DNA from: Tragulus kanchil
Lineage: Eukaryota; Chordata; Mammalia; Artiodactyla; Tragulidae
NCBI GenBank assembly: GCA_022376925.1
Contig: JAIOJX010000030.1
Span: 167,473,084-167,537,083, forward strand
Direction of reading: 5' to 3'
DNA: 64,000 nt
In this document: positions 44,311 through 56,540 of the stretch, piece by piece
Position numbering within the stretch: the first letter of the stretch is position 1
Layout: each line of letters opens with the position of its first letter
Translations under genes and position numbers: made by a program
Notes under the pieces: generated by a model
Database searches by the model: none
Told to the model about the DNA's origin: nothing
What the model saw: only the letters and a program-made list of their open reading frames with translations

Positions 44311-46216
44311 GGGGGCCGAATGCAACTGGCACTAGCATTTCCTGCCCGCCCTGGACCTTACAGTCCACCCAGGCACCATATCCTTGGCTCATCTCACCCA
44401 GTGATTCAAAACGACCTTTTAAAAAGAAAACTGAATTCTCCATTGAGAACGCTTATATGAAAAAATCTACCATCGTTTTTGTTTTTATGATGGAAAGAAA
44501 CATCAGGCACAAAAATCACAAAATCTCACGTAGGCTCAAGGTTGTTTTCTTTCAGCAGCCCAGAGCTGTTCTTTAAAAAAAAAAAAAAAAAGAGGAAGAA
44601 AAGAACCAATCTGAAAGGTTTATTCTTAGGCATCGTACAGAATGTATGTTAAAATCCTGAATGCTATAATTTCGTTGGAGTCTTTTCATTATCAGGTGAA
44701 TCTGAAGAACAGAACAAACTTTGAAAAAAATAACAACAAAAGTAAAATAATCCGATAAGAATGCTTACGGTCTGCTAAGCATTTTGTAGCTCTTGGTTCT
44801 GTGTTTGAAATCAGCCTTGTATTTCTTTTGGGGTGTGTGTGTGTTTTAATCCATACAGGAGAGTCTTAGACAGACAATGCCCTGGCTTTAGAGCTGATTT
44901 GACCCTTCTCCCCTTTTGGCAGAACTTCTGTTTGCATTTCCCTTGTGCTCCCAACAGGTCTGTATATTAACAACACGCCTCAGCTTTGGCACAGCAGCCT
45001 CATTAATTATGTCAGCAGAGGCTGGCACTAGGACTCCTCAGGCCTGATGATTCCTGAGGAGAAAACGAAATGAACGAAATTAAACAGACCTTTCCTCATC
45101 CTGCTGCCTCCAGGCGCATCTCGCTTCCCAAAAGCTTTTTCAGGGTCCCTGTCCTGCCTGAGAAAGCCAGATGGAGAGGAGCAGTGAGAGCTGTGAGGGA
45201 GGAGTGGGTTAATCAAGGCTGGGGGCGGGGGTGAGGGACCAAAGTCTTCTGCTTGTATGCCCCCTCGCCATCCTCGCTCCCGGAAGAGGACCAGCGCATC
45301 CAGCTCAGTCCCGTTCCTGCAGGACTAACGCGCAGAGCCCACTCTGCCCTGCCGTTTAGCTAAGGCGCTGGGGCTTGTACCTGGGAAGCTAGGGGCGACA
45401 TGGTGCTGTCGACCTCCTGGAGCAACCGCCAGGGCGTTTTCTTCCCTCTGGTCCGCAGACACACCCTCAGGGGGCCGAATGCAACTGGCACTAGCATTTC
45501 CTGCCCGCCCTGGACCTTACAGTCCACCCAGGCACCATATCCTTGGCTCATCTCACCCAGTGATTCAAAACGACCTTTTAAAAAGAAAACTGAATTCTCC
45601 ATTGAGAACGCTTATATGAAAAAATCTACCATCGTTTTTGTTTTTATGATGGAAAGAAACATCAGGCACAAAAATCACAAAATCTCACGTAGGCTCAAGG
45701 TTGTTTTCTTTCAGCAGCCCAGAGCTGTTCTTTAAAAAAAAAAAAAAAAAGAGGAAGAAAAGAACCAATCTGAAAGGTTTATTCTTAGGCATCGTACAGA
45801 ATGTATGTTAAAATCCTGAATGCTATAATTTCGTTGGAGTCTTTTCATTATCAGGTGAATCTGAAGAACAGAACAAACTTTGAAAAAAATAACAACAAAA
45901 GTAAAATAATCCGATAAGAATGCTTACGGTCTGCTAAGCATTTTGTAGCTCTTGGTTCTGTGTTTGAAATCAGCCTTGTATTTCTTTTGGGGTGTGTGTG
46001 TGTTTTAATCCATACAGGAGAGTCTTAGACAGACAATGCCCTGGCTTTAGAGCTGATTTGACCCTTCTCCCCTTTTGGCAGAACTTCTGTTTGCATTTCC
46101 CTTGTGCTCCCAACAGGTCTGTATATTAACAACACGCCTCAGCTTTGGCACAGCAGCCTCATTAATTATGTCAGCAGAGAGCTGGCACTAGGACTCCTCA
46201 GGCCTGATGATTCCTG
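43902..46216. repeat. Direct tandem duplication 11 (period 1159)
   Basis: Copy A 43902-45060, copy B 45061-46216. The last AGGA of A departs from B (TTCCTGAGGA vs TTCCTGTTTG), and A lacks one base at GCAGAGGCTGG vs GCAGAGAGCTGG. The homopolymer A17 near 44575/45734 has equal length in both copies. Confidence 0.98.
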
Positions 46217-46389
46217 TTTGCTTCCTGCTGACACCGTAGCCTCTGAACCACCAGCCTGCCATCCGCAACCCCCATGTTCCCTCTGCCTTCTCAGCCCCCC
46301 TCCCCAGGCCCATGTTCCAAATCTGCCCACTTCCCAAGTCAGCCAGGGACCGTACCGGAGGTCCCAGAAGAATGACACAGCAGAACTCT
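46082..46389 (+). other. Candidate 308-bp exon-like segment
   Basis: A strong acceptor (CCCTTCTCCCCTTTTGGCAG ending at 46081) and a donor (CT|GTGAGTATT at 46390) bound a segment that is open throughout in one frame. The peptide is P/S-rich in its second half and matches no family I recognise. A nearly identical copy lies at 47200-47507; a partial first copy is at 44923-45056. It could be a lncRNA or coding exon, a conserved element or chance. Confidence 0.25.
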
Positions 46390-46479
46390 GTGAGTATTAT
46401 TATTATCATCACTTGGCCTGAAAGGGATTCTCTGGGCTTGTATCCCAGGTCCTTCTGGCCCTCTTAGATAATGATGTTG

Positions 46480-46650
46480 AACACAGTGGTTACCATTTAT
46501 TGAGTGTTGACTATGTATCCTGTGCTTTCCAAGAGAACAAACAAAAAAAGCAAGTGGATTATCTCATTTAATCCCTAAGACAACCCTAGAGATGGCTGTC
46601 ATGATCAATACCTTTTCATAGAAGGGGAAGACCGAGACTCAGTGAGCTCT
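46480..46650 (-). repeat. MIR SINE
   Basis: Minus-strand MIR: ACCATTTATTGAGTGTTGAC, ATCTCATTTAATCCCTAAGA and GAAGACCGAGACTCAGTGAG. Duplicated about 1.12 kb downstream. Confidence 0.82.
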
Positions 46651-48100
46651 GATCTGGCAGGCCCCGGGGTTAGACTGTTCACCATGTGGGCTGTTGCCAG
46701 TGCACACAGCGTGGCATGAGGCAGCCTCGTATGGTAGCCTCTGCAAAAGTGGCTGGGGGCTCAGAAGTGTGAGGTTTAGAAAACCATTCCAGAAAGTTAA
46801 ATCATATACTGTGGCTAAACAAAAAGTCAGGATAGATATCTCTAAGAGTGTTGATTCAGCTCACACAGCCCAACAAATACCATTATTAAATATAAAACTA
46901 AAAGCCCTGGTCATATTTTTATTTTTGGTTATCCAAGTTTTCAGTAAATGTCTGGGATTCCAGTAATTTCCCTTGGAAGGCCTTTAACAGAACAAACTTT
47001 GAAAAAAATAACAACAAAAGTAAAATAATCCGATAAGAATGCTTACGGTCTGCTAAGCACTTTGTAGCTCTTGTTCTGTGTTTGAAATCAGCCTTGTATT
47101 TCTTTTGGGGTGTGTGTGTGTTTTAATCCATACAGGAGAGTCTTAGACAGACAATGCCCTGGCTTTAGAGCTGATTTGACCCTTCTCCCCTTTTGGCAGA
47201 ACTTCCGTTTGCATTTCCCTTGTGCTCCCAACAGGTCTGTATATTAACAACACGCCTCAGCTTTGGCACAGCAGCCTCATTAATTATGTCAGCAGAGAGC
47301 TGGCACTAGGACTCCTCAGGCCTGATGATTCCTGTTTGCTTCCTGCTGACACCGTAGCCTCTGAACCACCAGCCTGCCATCCGCAACCCCCATGTTCCCT
47401 CTGCCTTCTCAGCCCCCCTCCCCAGGCCCATGTTCCAAATCTGCCCACTTCCCAAGTCAGCCAGGGACCGTACCGGAGGTCCCAGAAGAATGACACAGCA
47501 GAACTCTGTGAGTATTATTATTATCATCACTTGGCCTGAAAGGGATTCTCTGGGCTTGTATCCCAGGTCCTTCTGGCCCTCTTAGATAATGATGTTGAAC
47601 ACAGTGGTTACCATTTATTGAGTGTTGACTATGTATCCTGTGCTTTCCAAGAGAACAAACAAAAAGCAAGTGGATTATCTCATTTAATCCCTAAGACAAC
47701 CCTAGAGATGGCTGTCATGATCAATACCTTTTCATAGAAGGGGAAGACCGAGACTCAGTGAGCTCTGATCTGGCAGGCCCCGGGGTTAGACTGTTCACCA
47801 TGTGGGCTGTTGCCAGTGCACACAGCGTGGCATGAGGCAGCCTCGTATGGTAGCCTCTGCAAAAGTGGCTGGGGGCTCAGAAGTGTGAGGTTTAGAAAAC
47901 CATTCCAGAAAGTTAAATCATATACTGTGGCTAAACAAAAAGTCAGGATAGATATCTCTAAGAGTGTTGATTCAGCTCACACAGCCCAACAAATACCATT
48001 ATTAAATATAAAACTAAAAGCCCTGGTCATATTTTTATTTTTGGTTATCCAAGTTTTCAGTAAATGTCTGGGATTCCAGTAATTTCCCCTTGAGGCCTAA

Positions 48101-49139
48101 CATGCCTTACCTCATGACCAGGGAAGTAGAGTATAACCAGTTATTTTCACAGGTATTACTCCTAATTTTAGTATTACACCATCCTTCTGGTATCTGAGTG
48201 GGCAACCCCAGGAAAGTCCTTTAAAGAGTGGAGGGCTCGCCAGTCATACTGAAATGCATCAGCTGTCATGGGGGTAGTTCTTTGATTAACCGGAGGGCTC
48301 AGCCATTGTTCAAAAACATTTATAACCAGTCAGCTTTGAACCAGGCACCGAGCCGAGGCACTGCAGATAAATCAACATGGTCTCCATTCTAATTTTACTT
48401 AAAAATTAAGGTTTTAAGTAAATCAGAACAGCTGACTCATGGAGCAGACAAAAGCCAGGCTGGAGGGACGATTCATATCCTGTTGGAGGAGGGCGACAGC
48501 GGGAAGGCTCCAAATGCTTTTCCCCGAGAGAGACAAGGAGGCTGTCAGGATCAGATTTGTCATCAATTGTCAAAGATGAAGAGACCTTCTCAGAAACAGA
48601 CAGGACAGGAGCCTGGTCCATACTACAGGACAAGACAAATGGCTTGTAAATTGTAAAACTTGATGTGCTTTTGTATGAAAAATCCAAACCCTCGAGAGCT
48701 GTAACATGTGGCAGGGCCTTTTTACTTCGCACCACCAGCCCTGCCTACAATCTTACTCTCCAATGATAGATAGTACTGTGGACAGTCTAGTGTTGAATCA
48801 AAGGGAACTAGTGCTTCTTTCCTGAGTGTGATAGAAAAAGAAAAAAAATATCCCAAGACATATAGCCCAGAGTAAAACAAGACCATGCAACGAGGCTAAC
48901 TGGGCTACAAGATCCTTCCTGTGAGCTAACTTAACCATGCTTTATCCTGTCTGCTTGGAAAGAAAAGCCTAAATATTTGCTCGTCACATGGAATTCAGGA
49001 CTCCGTGGCAGGCACTAGGTAAACTGTCATTCCATCCTCTGGGTAAGGCATTGCCAGGTTCTGGTTAGAGGCCAGAGGTGTTCATCTGGTTGTTGCCACA
49101 GGCAAGCCTTAAGCAACATCAATGTCTTTATGTTAAATT
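48101..49139. other. Unassigned sequence
   Basis: Unique-looking DNA. The minus-strand frame 48406-48735 (109 codons) has no recognisable family. Nothing else seen. Confidence 0.45.
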
Positions 49140-49152
49140 AACTTATCAAATT

Positions 49153-49370
49153 GGGCTTCCCTGGTGACTCAGACAGTAAAGAATCCGCCTGCAGTACTGG
49201 AGACCTGGGTTTGATCCCTGGGTTGGGAAGATCCCCTGGAGGAAGGTGTGGCAACCCAGTCCAGTATTCTTGCCTGGAGAATCGCCATGGACAGTAGAAG
49301 CCTGCTGGGCTGCAGTCCATGGAGTCGCAAAGAGTTGGACACGACTGAGGAATGAAGCACAGCACAACAC
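49153..49370 (+). repeat. Bov-tA SINE with perfect 13-bp TSD
   Basis: GGGCTTCCCTGGTGACTCAG, GTTTGATCCCTGGGTTGGGA, CAGTATTCTTGCCTGGAGAA and GTTGGACACGACTGAGGAAT. AACTTATCAAATT at 49140-49152 and 49371-49383 is a perfect target duplication. It is among the least diverged Bov-tA copies here. Confidence 0.95.
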
Positions 49371-49510
49371 AACTTATCAAATTAGTCGCATGCAGAACCT
49401 TAGGAAATGGAACCAGGTACACATTAAAATAAGGAGGAGAAACTGGGGCTGGTGTGGGAGTACCCAGGGTGAGATTCTGCAATAGGGCTGCCTGGAAAGG
49501 TGGGAATCTG

Positions 49511-51725
49511 GGGGAAATTTGAAAAGGAAGGAAGGGGCCATGGCTCAAGAGATGGACGAGGGTCCGGGCAGAAACTTCACTGACTTTGCAATTTTGCCTT
49601 GGAGCAGACATTGTATATAGTAATTGTTATAGTAGGAAGTTAGATTGGGATTCGTTTTGATTCATTTGTATCAGCACAGGCTTCTCACAGACTGCTTCTA
49701 CACATTTTGGTCCAGAACTGTGGCGTTGAAGGGATCGGAATAGTGCTTGAAGGCTGAGTGAGGAAGGGTGGCCACAGAGCCAGAGGTCCCGCACCACCCG
49801 TTCTGCGCTGCGTGGTCATCACAGAAGACACTGCGTGTTCCTGCCTTGCTTGTTCGGCGTGGCCCTTTGACAAGATTTTGCTCCCGGGTGGTGAGTGGAA
49901 GAGATGGGTGTAGTTTCTCGGTAGTGCCCAATAGTACAGGCTGCCTCCCTCAGAAACGGACACTCACCCAGAGAACTGAGTGTGAACTGTTTCCTGAGGA
50001 GGTGATTCCAGGAAACATGAGTTGGAGAGTGGGAGGCAGTAGATGCCCAGATGGAGCTGACATGCAAGGATTTTATTGGGGGAAGTGTTAGATGAGGCTG
50101 GGAGACATATCCGGAAATCATGAAGCCAAGCTAGCATCAGGTCTCCTAGGAACCTGACTTAGAGTCCCTGCTGTCCCTAGTCATTGACTGGAAACACATG
50201 CCCACAGGAAGCATGGCCTGGGCAGAGACACAGCAATGAGCTTCAGGTGCAGCAGTCAGCCTGGGTCCCTGCACACTCTGGGTTGGAGGCAAGCCTGTTA
50301 GGTGCACGTTCCGGCCACCGCAGGCACTGAGGCCAGCCAGGGAGGAGGCGTTGGGGTGCTCTGGGGAGCAGTTTACCACCATGAGGCACGGGCACAGTCC
50401 TGCTGGCTCCACCTGGAAGACTGGGGAACACCCTTCTTCTCTACCTGAGGGGCATGGAAGGTGAGAGATACACTCCCGTCCTCTCAAAACTGCTGAGATG
50501 CTGGCCTTCATGGCAGCCGCCAGACTCCAGGTTCAAGCCCAGGAAGTTGCTAACAAACTGCACGTAGAAATGATAGGGGTTATATTTCTCTCTCTAGGTT
50601 CAAAAAACCCAAAAAAGGAAGTTGCTGGGGAAATTTGAAAAGGAAGGAAGGGCCATGGCTCAGATGGACGAGGGTCCGGGCAGAAACTTCACTGACTTTG
50701 CAATTTTGCCTTGGAGCAGACATTGTATATAGTAATTGTTATAGTAGGAAGTTAGATTGGGATTCGTTTTGATTCATTTGTATCAGCACAGGCTTCTCAC
50801 AGACTGCTTCTACACATTTTGGTCCAGAACTGTGGCGTTGAAGGGATCGGAATAGTGCTTGAAGGCTGAGTGAGGAAGGGTGGCCACAGAGCCAGAGGTC
50901 CCGCACCACCCGTTCTGCGCTGCGTGGTCATCACAGAAGACACTGCGTGTTCCTGCCTTGCTTGTTCGGCGTGGCCCTTTGACAAGATTTTGCTCCCGGG
51001 TGGTGAGTGGAAGAGATGGGTGTAGTTTCTCGGTAGTGCCCAATAGTACAGGCTGCCTCCCTCAGAAACGGACACTCACCCAGAGAACTGAGTGTGAACT
51101 GTTTCCTGAGGAGGTGATTCCAGGAAACATGAGTTGGAGAGTGGGAGGCAGTAGATGCCCAGATGGAGCTGACATGCAAGGATTTTATTGGGGGAAGTGT
51201 TAGATGAGGCTGGGAGACATATCCGGAAATCATGAAGCCAAGCTAGCATCAGGTCTCCTAGGAACCTGACTTAGAGTCCCTGCTGTCCCTAGTCATTGAC
51301 TGGAAACACATGCCCACAGGAAGCATGGCCTGGGCAGAGACACAGCAATGAGCTTCAGGTGCAGCAGTCAGCCTGGGTCCCTGCACACTCTGGGTTGGAG
51401 GCAAGCCTGTTAGGTGCACGTTCCGGCCACCGCAGGCACTGAGGCCAGCCAGGGAGGAGGCGTTGGGGTGCTCTGGGGAGCAGTTTACCACCATGAGGCA
51501 CGGGCACAGTCCTGCTGGCTCCACCTGGAAGACTGGGGAACACCCTTCTTCTCTACCTGAGGGGCATGGAAGGTGAGAGATACACTCCCGTCCTCTCAAA
51601 ACTGCTGAGATGCTGGCCTTCATGGCAGCCGCCAGACTCATGCTGTAACTCGCCTAGGTTCAAGCCCAGGAAGTTGCTAACAAACTGCACGTAGAAATGA
51701 TAGGGGTTATATTTCCTCTCTCTCT
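49511..51725. repeat. Direct tandem duplication 13 (period 1116)
   Basis: Copy A 49511-50596, copy B 50627-51725. B lacks a few bases near its start (GAAGGGGCCATGGCTCAAGA vs GAAGGGCCATGGCTCAGATG). A lacks 17 bases near its end (GACTCCAGGTTC vs GACTCATGCTGTAACTCGCC). The spacer 50597-50626 is a degraded repeat of the nearby AGGTTCAAGCCCAGGAAGTT. Confidence 0.97.
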
Positions 51726-52559
51726 GCACTCCTCTCCTGCCTGCTCCCACCCCCACCTGCTAAAGAAAGAAGTGTGAAATGTCCCCAGAGTAAGAAACAG
51801 CAAGGGATTGTGGGAAAAACAGGTCAAACAATCCACCCCTCTCCCCTAAAACAGCATACTGCCAAGTCCCTGATTATAACTTCCTTTCTTCTTTACAACT
51901 CTGTGAGAATGTATGATCATGGTGGGAAAAGTCTAGAAGAAAATATGCCATAAGAATAACTGACTCTACTGAAGAGGTAGAATCATAGACATTTTTCTTT
52001 CATTCCTTTTGACAATTTTCCATAATGAAATATGTTTTTTTAATCTCTTTAAATGTTTATACTAAAAAGCAATTTTTGTGCTTTTCTCTGTGCTTAAACA
52101 GTTCCATAATAAAAATTTTTTAAAATCACGTTTTAAACTTCAAAACAATTGTTCCCCTTACCCTTTCTGCCTTTTTTTGCTTAATCTCTTCCACTTCCTG
52201 GTCTTTCCTTCCTTCTCCCTGCCCCCTAAAAAAACCCCCAGAGTACCATCAGCTCTAAATACTTCGTGGTTCATTAGGGTATGATGTTAGGCCGATGGCA
52301 AGCCTCGGTTCTTCCTGGCTGAGCAGTTCACTGAGTCTACGGGGAGATGGTGGTGGGGTCTCTCCAGTGAGGAAGCTGGTAGTTGTGAAATCAGGTCTGA
52401 GTTTGTATTCAGTCCTCTGGAAAAAATGTCACTGCTGACAGCCAGACAGACTAGTTAGTTATCAAATCTAGCGCCTCCGCTCCCCGGGAACAATAGCCGG
52501 ACCACATTCCCCAGACTGCTTTGCAGTCTCCCATGTCCACGTGACAGTTGCAATCCATG
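51726..52559. other. Unassigned sequence
   Basis: AT-rich then mixed unique-looking DNA; nothing recognised. Confidence 0.45.
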
Positions 52560-52752
52560 GGATGTGAATTCGCCATCTGTTTGGCTCTTTGCGACTGCAT
52601 GGACTATAGCTCGCCAGGCTCCTCTGTCCAGTGGAATTCTCCAGTGTAAGAAGACTGGAGTGAGTATTCCCTTCTCCAGAGAAATCTTCCTGACACTGGT
52701 ATTAAACCTGGGTCTCCTGCATGGCAGGTGGATTCTTCACCATCTGAGTGTA
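52560..52752 (-). repeat. Diverged Bov-A/Bov-tA SINE
   Basis: The + strand reads GGCTCTTTGCGACTGCATGG, CCAGGCTCCTCTGTCCAGTG and GGTGGATTCTTCACCATCTG. Divergence is higher than in other copies. Confidence 0.82.
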
Positions 52753-53037
52753 CCATTTCCAGAGCTCAGGATGGAAGGAGCCTGGGTCCCTAGTCACCAC
52801 TTGGATGAGAACTGCCCACTCTGCACTGAGACCCATGCTGGACTTAGCTTGGCAGAGAAATAATTGAGTTAAGCCAAGAAAGGTGTGTTTGTTACAGCAG
52901 CAAGCCTACTGCAGTGTTCGTCTCTCATGCTAAACTGGCCTGGTCACCATCCTCTAAATCTGGGGTGAATTTGACTGAAGAGAGCAGTGGATGGAGCCCC
53001 CTTTTATAGGACTTGCAATGTGGCGAGTTCGGAACCT
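52753..53037. other. Unassigned sequence
   Basis: No feature recognised. Confidence 0.4.
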
Positions 53038-55191
53038 TTTAACATCCTCCAAATTTACTGTAGTTTTCTCCAGTGCAAGTGGCTCTAGATGGGGAACCTG
53101 GATTAGCTGATCACAATTATTAGCAGGACGATGCAACCTGTACAAACTTCCAAGAGTATCCAGTTCATTTTAGACATAGGCAGTCACAACAATGCTGATA
53201 ACTGCTTATGGTCGAGTGGAGATCAAGTACCTGAATAGAATAGCTCAGGGAAGTGGGTTATAGTATCAGCATTTTGAAACAGGAGAAACTGAGGCTTCCC
53301 AGGTGGTACTAGTGGTAAAGAACCCGCCTGCCAATGCAAGAGATACCTGAGACAAGGATTCAGTCCTTGGATCAGGAATCTTCCTGGAGAAGGCAATAGT
53401 AATCCACTCCAGTATTCTTGCCTAGAGAACCCTGTGGACAGAGGACCCTGGAGGAGTAGGGTCCAAAGGGTCACAAAGAGCCAGACGTGACTGAAGCGAC
53501 TCAGCACTCTCACATGCACAAGGCATGGAGAGAGGAAAACATTGCCCAAGGCTACAGCTAGTACATATCATATTGAGGCGTAGGCAATCTAATTTCAAGG
53601 CCAGAAACTAAATTCTCAGGGTTCTAAAACACTGAGAGATGCCGCAGAAGGAAATCTCTGGTTGCAGTGCCCTGGGTGCTGGCCTTTTGATATGCCTGGA
53701 CTTGGGGGTTTCCATGTCCTCCAGCTCTGCTCCCTCCCTGCTCTGGACAGCCTTCTCCTACTGACAGCTCCTGCTATGGAAATGTACAGCCTTGCGGGGG
53801 ATGACAAGATCTCCCTCTTCCTTGATCTCCTTAATCTGATTAGACACAAATTGTAATAGGCCTTGATTCAGAGAACTTCCTTTTGCCCAATTAAATCCCT
53901 TGAGATCTCACGCAGACCTTGATTTATGAACACCAGAGTTTTTGAGTCCTCTGTGATTTTCTTTATTGAAACCACGCAAGGCCAGCTCTCAAGCAAGAGA
54001 GCTGGTGATCAAATCTTGGTTTTCCTATGAATTTGGGGAATTAAGGAAAGATCGGTGGTCATGTGATTCAGATGCAGAGTAAATCACCCCGACTTTACTC
54101 ACCAGAAGAGCAAAATTTAACATCCTCCAAATTTACTGTAGTTTTCTCCAGTGCAAGTGGCTCTAGATGGGGAACCTGGATTAGCTGATCACAATTATTA
54201 GCAGGACGATGCAACCTGTACAAACTTCCAAGAGTATCCAGTTCATTTTAGACATAGGCAGTCACAACAATGCTGATAACTGCTTATGGTCGAGTGGAGA
54301 TCAAGTACCTGAATAGAATAGCTCAGGGAAGTGGGTTATAGTATCAGCATTTTGAAACAGGAGAAACTGAGGCTTCCCAGGTGGTACTAGTGGTAAAGAA
54401 CCCGCCTGCCAATGCAAGAGATACCTGAGACAAGGATTCAGTCCTTGGATCAGGAATCTTCCTGGAGAAGGCAATAGTAATCCACTCCAGTATTCTTGCC
54501 TAGAGAACCCTGTGGACAGAGGACCCTGGAGGAGTAGGGTCCAAAGGGTCACAAAGAGCCAGACGTGACTGAAGCGACTCAGCACTCTCACATGCACAAG
54601 GCATGGAGAGAGGAAAACATTGCCCAAGGCTACAGCTAGTACATATCATATTGAGGCGTAGGCAATCTAATTTCAAGGCCAGAAACTAAATTCTCAGGGT
54701 TCTAAAACACTGAGAGATGCCGAGAAGGAAATCTCTGGTTGCAGTGCCCTGGGTGCTGGCCTTTTGATATGCCTGGACTTGGGGGTTTCCATGTCCTCCA
54801 GCTCTGCTCCCTCCCTGCTCTGGACAGCCTTCTCCTACTGACAGCTCCTGCTATGGAAATGTACAGCCTTGGGGGATGACAAGATCTCCCTCTTCCTTGA
54901 TCTCCTTAATCTGATTAGACACAAATTGTAATAGGCCTTGATTCAGAGAACTTCCTTTTGCCCAATTAAATCCCTTGAGATCTCACGCAGACCTTGATTT
55001 ATGAACACCAGAGTTTTTGAGTCCTCTGTGATTTTCTTTATTGAAACCACGCAAGGCCAGCTCTCAAGCAAGAGAGCTGGTGATCAAATCTTGGTTTTCC
55101 TATGAATTTGGGGAATTAAGGAAAGATCGGTGGTCATGTGATTCAGATGCAGAGTAAATCACCCCGACTTTACTCACCAGAAGAGCAAAAT
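53038..55191. repeat. Direct tandem duplication 14 (period 1078)
   Basis: Copy A 53038-54115, copy B 54116-55191. The microhomology TTTAA/AAAAT is shared at the junction. Differences are indels: ATGCCGCAGAAGG vs ATGCCGAGAAGG, CCTTGCGGGGG vs CCTTGGGGG. Confidence 0.98.
53293..53512 (+). repeat. Bov-tA SINE
   Basis: GGCTTCCCAGGTGGTACTAG, AATCCACTCCAGTATTCTTG and AGCCAGACGTGACTGAAGCG in Bov-tA order; no clear target duplication. Duplicated at 54371-54590. Confidence 0.88.
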
Positions 55192-55384
55192 GACAATTAG
55201 ACAATTAGCAATTAGACAAACTCTGGGCTTTAACAGAGCACTTGACTGAGTATTGAAATACTAATACAATTCTCTGTTATGACTATGTTCAATGATTCAA
55301 AATTTCTCTTACAAAATTTCTCCAACTGTAATACATGGTACACCTTTCCTGGGTCATTATGAGGATAAAAATATCTATTTAATG

Positions 55385-56050
55385 CAGTTTCTTAGGGACT
55401 CACTGTGTTCCAAACATCATATCAGTGAATATCACTTACTTACCATTTCATTCTTATTTAGAGATCAGGAAACTGATGATCAGAGTGGTAGAGTTACCCG
55501 TCCAAGGTGTGGTAGGCAGACTCATGACCACCCCTCCCCTCCCCACCAAAAAAAGAACAACAACTGAGTATGTTCTAATCCCCAGAACCTTTGACTGTCA
55601 CTCTGCAAAGCACAGGGATGTGCAGATGTGATTAAGGTAAGGAAAGATTATCTAGGATTATCTAAAAGTGGACCCAGAATCATCACCAGAGAATTTATAA
55701 GTGAAAGAGGTAGGTGGTGGAGTCAGGAAAGGAGATGTGACATGGGAGACGGAGGCCAGAGTGATGTGGGGTCGCCAGTCAGGGAGTACACGAGCAGCCT
55801 TAAGAAGCTGGAAAAGGCAAGGGTGTGGCTTCTTCCCAAGAGCCTCCAGGAAGAACATAGCCCTGTCAACCCAGTTTAGAGTTATGGCCTACAGAACTGT
55901 AAGACAAGAAATGTGTGTTGTCTGAAGTCTCTGGGTGTGTGGTGGTTTGTTCTAGCAGCCTTACAGCAGCTTTAGGAAATAGCTCCACGTTCCAGATGCT
56001 GAGTGGCAGGGGCAGGATTTGAACCCTGTGCCCTGTGGCTCCACCGATCA
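55385..56050 (-). repeat. MIR split by an MLT1-type LTR
   Basis: MIR on the minus strand (GATCAGGAAACTGATGATCA ... GTTACCCGTCCAAGG at about 55385-55508) resumes at about 55983 (GAGTGGCAGGGGCAGGATTT). The interruption is the LTR described next. Confidence 0.72.
55509..55982 (+). mobile_element. MaLR (MLT1-type) solo LTR
   Basis: GTGGTAGGCAGACTCATGAC, TCTAATCCCCAGAACCTTTG, TGCAGATGTGATTAAGGTAA, GAAGCTGGAAAAGGCAAGGG, CTACAGAACTGTAAGACAAG and TTTGTTCTAGCAGCCTTACA follow the order of MLT1-type LTRs. No internal genes. Confidence 0.78.
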
Positions 56051-56540
56051 TGCTCTTTAGGTATAGGTTCAGTGGCCTTGTAATTTAAACAGACGACCTT
56101 GAAAATACGGTTTTCCTATTATAGCAAATATTGTAACTATGATATGATTTTAAAGATAAAAATGTGAGATGTCACACACACACACACAAAATCTACTACT
56201 GCAAAAAGCCAATTATCTTTTCTGGGAATTAGGATGCATACGTCTGATGAAATCTGCAACAGATAAATTTAATTTTTAATTAAAGACATAAACCAGTATT
56301 CAAACTAAAGTACAAGAACCTTTTTTCTGTTCTCTTTTTGATACCCTACTGCCTTACTATTCTTGAGTTCTAAAAATAATACTATGTTCTTGAAATAAAT
56401 ATTGTGGCTTCTATACTTGTTAAAAAAAAACTGATAGCGCAAAAGAACAGAATAGAGGGCATACTAGAACCAGGGTTGGCTTCAGGTGGTAAGCTGGCCA
56501 TGTGTTTTAAAGGCACAGGAAAAGAATATTTAGTTGATCA
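56051..56540. other. Unassigned AT-rich sequence
   Basis: A (CA)7-8 run lies at about 56173-56188. Nothing else recognised. Confidence 0.4.

Larger units (their letters stand above)
45867..48100. repeat. Direct tandem duplication 12 (period 1119), overlapping 11
   Basis: Copy A 45867-46985, copy B 46986-48100. Copy A starts inside copy B of duplication 11, so about 350 bp exist three times (44707-45056, 45867-46216, 46986-47335). The end of A (TTCCCTTGGAAGGCCTTTAA) is a garbled form of B (TTCCCCTTGAGGCCTAACAT). Confidence 0.97.
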
